Shown here: piece after piece, positions 1-5,119 of the stretch
How positions within the stretch are numbered: the stretch's first letter is position 1
Layout: the number at the start of each line of letters is the position of its first letter
NCBI GenBank assembly: GCA_027036915.1
Contig: JALWCD010000061.1
Coordinates: 1-6,610 of the forward strand
From: Thermodesulfatator sp.
GTDB lineage: Bacteria > Desulfobacterota > Thermodesulfobacteria > Thermodesulfobacteriales > Thermodesulfobacteriaceae
Length of the DNA stretch: 6,610 nt
Direction of reading: 5' to 3'
Notes under the pieces: model-generated
Databases searched by the model: none
The model's input: only the letters and a program-made list of their open reading frames with translations
Told to the model about the DNA's origin: nothing
Program-made: the position numbers and the translations under genes

Positions 1-80
1 CCTTTACGGCATAATGGGCCCGGTAGTTTATCTCATCGACGGGACTTCCTTTGTCTACCGGGCCCATTATGCCGTAAAGG
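1..80. repeat. Perfect 26-bp inverted repeat at the window edge
   Basis: Bases 1-26 are the exact reverse complement of bases 55-80, leaving a 28-nt loop (27-54). Pairing fails at 27/54. The right arm lies inside well-conserved polA coding sequence (the residues around YRAHYAVK), while the left arm holds the apparent ATG and the first four and a third codons. The repeat starts exactly at the first base of the window. Conserved protein sequence on the right arm only, and the placement at the very edge, make a fold-back (hairpin chimera) at a contig end more likely than a biological hairpin. If it were real, it would bury the polA start codon in a very stable stem. Confidence 0.97.
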
Positions 81-2557
81 AGTTCCTTTCCACTTCCTGG
101 GGGCTTCCCACCAAGGCCATTTTCGTCTTTACGCGGATGCTCCTCCGGATACTGAAGGAATTCCGGCCGGAGTATCTGGCCCTCTGTCTGGATGAAAAGG
201 CCCCCACCTTTCGTCACGAGGCTTACGAGGCTTACAAGGCCCATCGTCCTCCCATGCCCGAGGAGCTTGCGGTTCAGATTCCTTATATTCGGGAGATTGC
301 GGAAGCCCTAGGAGTGCGGGTTTTGAGTCTTCCCGGCTACGAGGCCGACGATCTCATCGCCACCCTGGCCACCAGGCTGACCAATCCCGTGGTCGTCATC
401 GCGGGCGACCGGGACCTTTTACCCCTGGTAAGCGACCGGGTGCATCTCTGGGACCCCATAAGGGAGAGGACCATTGATCCCGCGGAGGTGGAAAGACGTT
501 ATGGTCTTCCTCCTGAAAAGATCCCGGAGGTTCGGGCCCTTACGGGAGACCCGAGCGACAACATTCCCGGGGTGAAAGGCATAGGGGAGAAAACGGCGGT
601 GGCCCTGATCAAGGCCTTCGGTTCGGTGGAGACCCTTTACGAGCGTCTCTCCGAGGTTCGTCCTCCCCGAGTGCGCAGGCTCCTTGAGGAGGGGCGGGAA
701 GCGGCCTTTCTCTCCCGAAAGCTGGTGGAACTTGAGACCTCCGTTCCCGTACCCCTTGAGCTTGAAGAGTATCGTCTCCGGGAGCCGGATTATCCAAGAT
801 TGCGGGCCCTTTTCCTCAAACTCGAATTTCGGAAGCTTCTGACGGAACTTCCTCCGGAAAAAGAGGTGGCGGGAGAGGTGGTCCGGGTAAAAGGCTGGCC
901 TCCGGAAATGCGGACGGCGGAAAGGGTGGCCATCTGGGTTTCCGGGGCGGAAGACCTCTTCGGCCGGAAGAATATCTCGACCCTGGTGCTGGCCTCCCCA
1001 GAGAAGGCCTATATGCTTTCGGGAGAGGGGCTTGAGGGTCTCAAGGGTCTTTTTCGGGAGGAAGGGGTGCTCAAGCTGGTTTACGACCTCAAGGCCCTCT
1101 ACCATCTGCTGGGGGAGGCCCCGGAATCCAGAGGAGAGGTCTTCGACCTCAAACTTGCGGCCTGGTTGCTCGATCCGGTGCGCAAGAGTTACGCCCTGGA
1201 GGAACTGGCCGAGGAATATCTGGGGGTGAGGCTTCCTCCGGCCCTTGATGAACGGGGGGCCGGAGAGCGGGCCCTGGTTCTGCAACATCTTTACCCTCAG
1301 CTGCGGAGAAATCTGCAGGAGTTCGGGCTTGAGAGGCTTCTTTTGGAGGTGGAGGGTCCTCTGGCCAGGGTCCTTTTCGAAATGGAGAGGGTGGGCCTCA
1401 AGATCGATCAGGCCTACCTTCGGACCTGGGCCCGGGAATTGCGGGAGGAGCTCAAGGCCCTCGAGGAGGAGGTCTTCCGGCTGGCCGGGGAACCGTTCAA
1501 TCTGCGCTCAGGTAAGGATCTTTCCCGGATACTCTTCCAGAAACTGGGGCTTCCCCGGGGCAAACGCACCCCCAAGGGCACGGGCTATTCCACGGACGTG
1601 GAGGTGCTCTCGGAGCTGGCGACCCTTCACCCCCTTCCCGGAAAACTCCTGCGATACCGCACGGTGCACAAGCTCCTTTCCACCTATGTCGAGCCCCTGC
1701 TTCGCCTGGCTGATCCGGTTACCGGGCGGGTTCACACCACCTTCCATCAGACCGGCACGGCCACCGGGCGGCTTTCCTCCTCGGACCCCAATCTTCAGAA
1801 CATTCCCATCAAAGGGGAGGAAGGGGATAGAATGCGCCGGGCCTTCGTGGCTGAAGAGGGCTGGCTTCTCCTTTCGGCCGACTATTCCCAGATCGAGCTT
1901 CGCCTGCTGGCCCATTTTTCCGGGGATGAGAATCTCAGGCGGGCTTTCCGGGAAGGGCGCGACATCCATGCCGCTACCGCGGCGGAGATCTTCGGTATTC
2001 GTCCGGAGGAGGTCACCGGGGAGATGAGGCGGTTGGCCAAGGTTATAAATTTTGGTATTGCTTACGGTATGAGTCCCTTCGGGCTATCTAAGGAGCTGGG
2101 CATAGACCTCAAACAGGCCCGGGCCTTTATCGAGCGATATTTTGAGCGTTATCCCGGAGTGAAGCGATACATGGAAAGTGTGGTGGCCGAGGCCCGGGAG
2201 CGGGGCTTTGTGACCACCCTTCTCGGGAGAAGGCGGCCCATTCCCGGACTCCGGAGTCGGGAAAAAAGCGTACGGGAATTTGCCGAACGCACGGCCATCA
2301 ACACCCCCATTCAGGGTTCGGGAGCCGATCTCATCAAGCTGGCCATGCTGGCCATCGACCGCACCCTGCGGGAAAAGGGCTATGCCGCAAGGCTCGTTCT
2401 TCAGGTGCACGATGAGCTTCTCTTTGAGGTTCCGGAGGGAGAGATTGAAGCGGTAAAGGAGATCGTCCGAAAAGAAATGGAGGGGGTTTATCCTCTTTCG
2501 GTACCCCTTAAGGTGAATCTGGCCCAGGGTAGAAACTGGGCGGAGGCCAAGGCCTAA
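14..2557 (+). CDS. polA: DNA polymerase I (5'-3' exonuclease + degenerate proofreading domain + polymerase)
   Basis: Family A DNA polymerase that fills gaps and removes RNA primers in replication and repair, acting in the cytoplasm. At 847 residues it is near Taq Pol I (832) and shorter than the E. coli enzyme (928). Residues 1-280 are the 5'-3' exonuclease, with metal-binding acidic residues D9, D60, E110/D112/D113 (GYEADD), D132/D134 (AGDRD) and D179/D182 (GDPSDN), followed by a helix-hairpin-helix (GVKGIGEKTA, 186-195). Residues 295-440 are a 3'-5' exonuclease fold that lacks most catalytic acids: W308 region instead of the DxE of Exo I, and no YxxxD of Exo III. Residues 450-847 are the polymerase: motif A with D623 (DYSQIELR), O-helix R672/K676/F680/Y684 and motif C H799-D800-E801 (QVHDE). 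The start is doubtful, because the ATG lies in a probable fold-back artefact and no ribosome site is visible in the 13 bases before it. From about Y6 onward (YLIDGTSF) the sequence is family-typical. The stop codon abuts the next gene. Confidence 0.96.
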   Translation: MGPVVYLIDGTSFVYRAHYAVKEFLSTSWGLPTKAIFVFTRMLLRILKEFRPEYLALCLDEKAPTFRHEAYEAYKAHRPPMPEELAVQIPYIREIAEALGVRVLSLPGYEADDLIATLATRLTNPVVVIAGDRDLLPLVSDRVHLWDPIRERTIDPAEVERRYGLPPEKIPEVRALTGDPSDNIPGVKGIGEKTAVALIKAFGSVETLYERLSEVRPPRVRRLLEEGREAAFLSRKLVELETSVPVPLELEEYRLREPDYPRLRALFLKLEFRKLLTELPPEKEVAGEVVRVKGWPPEMRTAERVAIWVSGAEDLFGRKNISTLVLASPEKAYMLSGEGLEGLKGLFREEGVLKLVYDLKALYHLLGEAPESRGEVFDLKLAAWLLDPVRKSYALEELAEEYLGVRLPPALDERGAGERALVLQHLYPQLRRNLQEFGLERLLLEVEGPLARVLFEMERVGLKIDQAYLRTWARELREELKALEEEVFRLAGEPFNLRSGKDLSRILFQKLGLPRGKRTPKGTGYSTDVEVLSELATLHPLPGKLLRYRTVHKLLSTYVEPLLRLADPVTGRVHTTFHQTGTATGRLSSSDPNLQNIPIKGEEGDRMRRAFVAEEGWLLLSADYSQIELRLLAHFSGDENLRRAFREGRDIHAATAAEIFGIRPEEVTGEMRRLAKVINFGIAYGMSPFGLSKELGIDLKQARAFIERYFERYPGVKRYMESVVAEARERGFVTTLLGRRRPIPGLRSREKSVREFAERTAINTPIQGSGADLIKLAMLAIDRTLREKGYAARLVLQVHDELLFEVPEGEIEAVKEIVRKEMEGVYPLSVPLKVNLAQGRNWAEAKA

Positions 2558-3247
2558 ATGTGGGAGCCCTGGGAAGGCGGCTACGAGGTCAATCGCGATC
2601 CGGCTCATATCGAGGTCCTGCTTCAGGACCTCAAGAAGATGGGTTACTGGGTTATCTTCATCAGCGGGCGTTTTCGTTCCGGGCCGACCTTGCTTCTGCA
2701 TGTAACGGAGAAGCATCTGGTCTTTGACTATCCCCGTCCGTGGGCTCCAGGTATTCTTACCGCCCGTGTGATTTACCGGGACAACACCAATATCGAACAC
2801 TTCTTTCGGGTAGAGATCTTGAAAGAGGATACTGAGAATAAATATCTCTTTACCACTCGCCCTACGGCTATCTTTAGGCTTGAAAGACGGATGTATTATC
2901 GAATCTCTACTCCACCGGGCTCTAAAGCGCAATTTAAATGGGAGAAGGGGGAAGTTCAGGGGGAGATTTTGAATATTAGTGCCGGGGGCCTGGCTCTTAT
3001 CAGACCTACTCTTAAGGTGCCCGAAGGGGCGATTCTAACCGAGGGACAACTGGATCTTTTACTTTCTGCCAGTCGTCCTTTTGGAAAGATTGAGATTCCA
3101 CGGGCTGAAGTTGTCAGAACTCAGGATTCTCCAGATGGACACCTTTTAGGAATAAAATTCCATATCAACGAAAAGAAACGTCAGGAGTTAATGAGGTATG
3201 TGATTCAGCGTGAAATCGAGATCCGGAAGGCCAGATCTGCGGAATAA
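2558..3247 (+). CDS. YcgR-like PilZ-domain protein, probable cyclic-di-GMP effector
   Basis: A 229-residue soluble protein with no signal peptide or membrane segment. Residues about 15-105 resemble the beta-rich N-terminal domain of YcgR-type proteins. Residues about 108-215 form a PilZ domain with both cyclic-di-GMP signatures: the arginine motif R111-x-x-x-R115 (preceded by R110) and N139-x-S141-x-x-G144 (NISAGG). The C-terminal GIKFHI strand and following helix (198-220) are also typical of PilZ. Such proteins bind cyclic-di-GMP and change motility, adhesion or exopolysaccharide output; the target here cannot be read from the sequence. The ATG follows the polA TAA with no gap. A GGAGG (2542-2546, 11 nt upstream) and an AAGG (2549-2552, 5 nt upstream) could serve as ribosome sites, or translation may be coupled to polA. 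Base composition falls toward its 3' half (sampled 60-base lines near 37-42% GC against about 68% in a sampled polA line). A non-flagellar role is as likely as a flagellar brake. Confidence 0.88.
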   Translation: MWEPWEGGYEVNRDPAHIEVLLQDLKKMGYWVIFISGRFRSGPTLLLHVTEKHLVFDYPRPWAPGILTARVIYRDNTNIEHFFRVEILKEDTENKYLFTTRPTAIFRLERRMYYRISTPPGSKAQFKWEKGEVQGEILNISAGGLALIRPTLKVPEGAILTEGQLDLLLSASRPFGKIEIPRAEVVRTQDSPDGHLLGIKFHINEKKRQELMRYVIQREIEIRKARSAE

Positions 3248-3262
3248 GTAGAGTAGATTTTG

Positions 3263-4237
3263 CTAAACAGTAAATTTGAAACTTCCCTTACCCAGAATAT
3301 CATGGAGATGGAGTATCCCTACCAGTTTCCCTTCGGCATCCACTACCGGAAGCACGGTAATGAGGTGTTTTTCCATCAGGTCCAGGGCTTCAGAGGCCAG
3401 ACGATCCTTTTCGATCCGTTTGGGCTCGCGGGTCATGATTTCTTCCACCTTTACCCCGTCGAGGTTTCCCCGGCGGACCAGGGCCCGCCGCAGATCGCCA
3501 TCCGTAATGATGCCCCGAAGCCTGTTCTCCCGGTCCAAAACTAAAATACAACCCAGGCGTTTGCGATCCATTTCGTGAAGGGCTTCCCTCATGGGGGTGC
3601 CCAAGCGGGTGAGGGGAATACGCTCCCCGGTGAGCATGATTTCAGCCACCCTGACCTTTAGACGTTCTCCCAGGGAGCCTCCCGGATGATTGCGCCGGAA
3701 GTCCTCCGGTCCGAACCCCCGGGCTTCGGCCAGGGCCACGGCCAGGGCGTCGCCCACCGCCAGGGTGGCGGTGGTGCTGGCGGTAGGGGCCAGATCGTGG
3801 GGACAGGCCTCCCGGGGAACGCCCACGTCGATCACGATATCGGCCAGACGGGCCAGAGGAGATTGGAGATCCCCGGTAAAGGCGATGGTTTTTACTCCCC
3901 GGCGCTTCAATACCCGTACGATAAGGTTGACCTCTTCGGTACGACCGGAATTTGAGAGTCCCAGTAGTACGTCCTCCGGGATAACCATGCCGAGGTCGCC
4001 GTGCAGGGCCTCGGCCGGATGAAGAAAGAAAGCCGGGGTTCCGGTAGAGGAAAGGGTGGCCGCGATCTTGCGTCCTATGAGACCGCTTTTCCCCAGCCCG
4101 GTAACCACCACCCGTCCCCGAGCGGAAAGGATGAGACGGACCGCCTCCTCAAAAGCGGCCCCGAGTTTCCTTTCTACCGCTTCCAGTCCCTCTATCTCTG
4201 TCCTTAATACTTTCCTGGCGATCTCCAGGGCCTGCAT
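3263..4237 (-). CDS. kdsD: Arabinose-5-phosphate isomerase (KpsF/GutQ family), SIS + two CBS domains
   Basis: Interconverts D-ribulose 5-phosphate and D-arabinose 5-phosphate, the first committed step toward Kdo for lipopolysaccharide (or a Kdo-containing capsule); cytoplasmic. The 324 residues match the family length (E. coli KdsD 328). The SIS domain covers about 30-170, with GLGKSG at 47-52, LSNSGRTEE at 94-102 and APTASTTATLAVGDALAVAL at 150-169. The four residues matching E. coli K59, E111, E152 and H193 are all present at a constant offset of nine: K50, E102, E143 (REACPHDLAPT) and H184 (HPGGSLG). Two CBS domains follow (about 200-255 and 265-318), with ITDGDLRR at 244-251. An in-frame TAA lies two codons before the ATG, so this is the earliest start. 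It converges on the PilZ gene with 15 bp between the stops, in which I see no clear terminator. kdsD, kpsF and gutQ paralogues cannot be separated by sequence alone; no gut or capsule genes are nearby. Confidence 0.94.
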   Translation of the reverse strand: MQALEIARKVLRTEIEGLEAVERKLGAAFEEAVRLILSARGRVVVTGLGKSGLIGRKIAATLSSTGTPAFFLHPAEALHGDLGMVIPEDVLLGLSNSGRTEEVNLIVRVLKRRGVKTIAFTGDLQSPLARLADIVIDVGVPREACPHDLAPTASTTATLAVGDALAVALAEARGFGPEDFRRNHPGGSLGERLKVRVAEIMLTGERIPLTRLGTPMREALHEMDRKRLGCILVLDRENRLRGIITDGDLRRALVRRGNLDGVKVEEIMTREPKRIEKDRLASEALDLMEKHLITVLPVVDAEGKLVGILHLHDILGKGSFKFTV

Positions 4238-4244
4238 ACCTTAG

Positions 4245-4273
4245 AATATACTTTCACTTTTCCCGGCGGTCAC
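4245..4273 (-). promoter_or_regulatory. Probable sigma70-type promoter of kdsD (near-leaderless)
   Basis: Read on the minus strand, GTGACC (4273-4268) is followed by a 17-bp spacer and TATATT (4250-4245). These match the -35 and -10 consensus at 4/6 and 5/6 positions. Only seven bases (4244-4238) separate the -10 from the kdsD ATG, so transcription would begin at or within a base or two of the start codon. The only purine-rich stretch before the ATG (AAGG) is one base away, too close to act as a Shine-Dalgarno. The elements are seen directly; promoter activity is inferred. Confidence 0.55.
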
Positions 4274-4289
4274 CATCCTCCATCATCTC

Positions 4290-4317
4290 TTGACATCCTC
4301 GAAAGAGCCTTTAAACT
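4290..4317 (+). promoter_or_regulatory. Probable sigma70-type promoter of fur-feoA-feoB
   Basis: A perfect TTGACA (4290-4295), a 16-bp spacer and TAAACT (4312-4317, 4/6 match to TATAAT). The expected transcription start near 4324-4325 gives a leader of roughly 22 nt before the fur ATG at 4347. The last base of the -10 is the first base of the adjacent inverted repeat, a layout suited to repression. Confidence 0.65.
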
Positions 4318-4337
4318 ATTGAAACAAAATTTCAATA
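4317..4337. promoter_or_regulatory. Fur box (operator) upstream of fur-feoAB
   Basis: A perfect dyad with 8-bp arms TATTGAAA (4317-4324) and TTTCAATA (4330-4337) around a 5-bp A-rich centre. The inner 17 bases (4319-4335) agree at 14 of 17 positions with the deltaproteobacterial Fur-box consensus as I recall it, WTGAAAATNATTTTCAW, with the same spacing. The site covers the end of the -10 and the expected transcription start, so a bound repressor would block RNA polymerase. Lying before a Fur-family gene and feoAB, it is most simply an autoregulatory iron operator. Binding itself is inferred. Confidence 0.75.
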
Positions 4338-4343
4338 AGGTGG
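4337..4343 (+). promoter_or_regulatory. Ribosome binding site of fur
   Basis: AAGGTGG lies just before the ATG at 4347, with AAGG ending six bases upstream of it. It supports this start codon. Its first base is also the last base of the Fur dyad, so the operator and ribosome site are packed end to end. Confidence 0.65.
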
Positions 4344-4346
4344 ACC

Positions 4347-4796
4347 ATGGAGAAACCTCCGGGCTCTGAGATAGAAATTTTTAGAGATTTTATCAAAAAG
4401 AAAGGACTTCGGTATACCCCTGAACGGGAAGTTATTTTGCGAGAGATTTTCAATATCCATGATCATTTCGATGTGGACGAACTCTATCTCCGTCTGCGTA
4501 ACAAAGGGCACCGTATCTCCAAGGCCTCCATTTATCGGACTCTGCCCCTCCTTATAGAATGCGGTCTGGTGCAGGAAGTCTATCATGAAGACGGCCACAT
4601 GCATTACGAACACATCTACGGTCATGAGCCCCATGCCCATTTTCGCTGTCTCTCCTGTCGCCGGGTAGAGGAGTTCAGAGACGAGAGACTGGAGGAGGTG
4701 GCCCGGGAGTACGCCGAAAGATACGGTGTGGAGATCAAAATGACCCGTTTCGAAATCCTGGGGTATTGTTCCTCCTGTCGGGGAGAGGAGGGGTAG
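4347..4796 (+). CDS. fur: Fur-family metal-dependent repressor
   Basis: A 149-residue cytoplasmic DNA-binding repressor, the usual length for the family. Residues 1-85 form the winged-helix domain with recognition helix SIYRTLPLL (61-69). The C-terminal half is the metal-binding dimerisation domain. It has the two structural zinc pairs C101-x-x-C104 and C141-x-x-C144, and a His-rich stretch with H84, H86, H89, H93, H96 and H98 leading into FRCLSC; H38 and H40 (IHDHFDVDEL) lie in the hinge-proximal part. It is first in an operon with the ferrous-iron importer genes feoA (2 bp downstream) and feoB. A matching Fur-type dyad in its own promoter points to iron-sensing and autoregulation. PerR (peroxide) or Zur (zinc) function cannot be excluded from sequence, but the context favours Fur. 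The position of the usual HHDH aspartate is alanine here (H96-A97-H98), a minor variation. Confidence 0.9.
   Translation: MEKPPGSEIEIFRDFIKKKGLRYTPEREVILREIFNIHDHFDVDELYLRLRNKGHRISKASIYRTLPLLIECGLVQEVYHEDGHMHYEHIYGHEPHAHFRCLSCRRVEEFRDERLEEVAREYAERYGVEIKMTRFEILGYCSSCRGEEG
4786..4793 (+). promoter_or_regulatory. Strong ribosome binding site that fixes the feoA start
   Basis: AGGAGGGG at the end of fur, with GGAGG (4787-4791) seven bases before the ATG at 4799. It is the best Shine-Dalgarno in the window. It favours the ATG at 4799 over an in-frame TTG at 4766, which lies inside fur. Confidence 0.8.
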
Positions 4797-4798
4797 GT

Positions 4799-5119
4799 AT
4801 GGGTTTTCGCTGGCGCTGGAGGTTCGGAAGAAAGAATCGCTGTCCGGAAGATCCCGAACAGCTTTGTCCCCGCCTGGAAAATCTCATTACGCTGGATGAG
4901 CTCAGGACCGGGGAGGAGGCCATCATCGTAAAGGTCCTGGGTAACGGGGCCTTTCGTCAGCGGCTTCTTGAGATGGGTTTTCTGCCCGGAACCCGTATCC
5001 GGGTCATCCGTTATGCTCCTCTGGAGGATCCCGTGGAATACGAGATCAAGGGTTACCACGTAGCGCTTCGCCACGAGGAAGCGGCCAGGGTTCTGGTGGA
5101 AAGATGTCCGAAGTCGTAG
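4799..5119 (+). CDS. feoA: FeoA ferrous-iron transport accessory protein with N-terminal extension
   Basis: A small SH3-like cytosolic protein that assists FeoB in ferrous-iron uptake. At 106 residues it is longer than the usual 75-85. The FeoA core spans about residues 28-102: LITLDELRTGEEAIIVKVL, then FRQRLLEMGFLPGTRIRV (52-69), APLEDPVEYEIKGYHVALR (73-91) and a C-terminal EEAARVLVE. The extra 27 residues at the N-terminus are rich in Arg and aromatic residues (GFRWRWRFGRK) and carry C15 and C23 (CX7C), with C103 near the C-terminus. The strong ribosome site argues that this extension is really translated. It begins 2 bp after the fur stop and overlaps feoB by 16 bp, so the three are one transcription unit. 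Confidence 0.9.
   Translation: MGFRWRWRFGRKNRCPEDPEQLCPRLENLITLDELRTGEEAIIVKVLGNGAFRQRLLEMGFLPGTRIRVIRYAPLEDPVEYEIKGYHVALRHEEAARVLVERCPKS

Noticed and set aside
419..1288. Long minus-strand open frame antisense to polA (also 1508-1969 and 2084-2932)
   Set aside because: GC-rich coding sequence leaves the antisense frame open by chance. The translations are low-complexity with no recognisable motifs, and the plus-strand polA and PilZ genes explain the region fully.
1245..2027. 260-residue plus-strand open frame overlapping polA in another frame
   Set aside because: Arg/Pro/Ser/Trp-rich translation typical of an out-of-frame reading of GC-rich DNA. It lies wholly inside the conserved polymerase region.
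3240..3300. Bidirectional terminator between the convergent PilZ gene and kdsD
   Set aside because: The 15-bp gap and its flanks are AT-rich, but I could find no convincing GC stem followed by a T-run on either strand.
3260..4022. Several plus-strand open frames across kdsD
   Set aside because: All are antisense to kdsD, whose catalytic residues and full domain layout are intact on the minus strand.
4347..4796. PerR or Zur identity for the Fur-family protein
   Set aside because: The residues seen do not decide it, but the operon with feoAB and the Fur-type operator make iron the simplest ligand.
4766..4798. Upstream TTG start for feoA
   Set aside because: It would add 11 residues inside fur with no ribosome site, whereas the ATG at 4799 has an excellent Shine-Dalgarno at seven bases.
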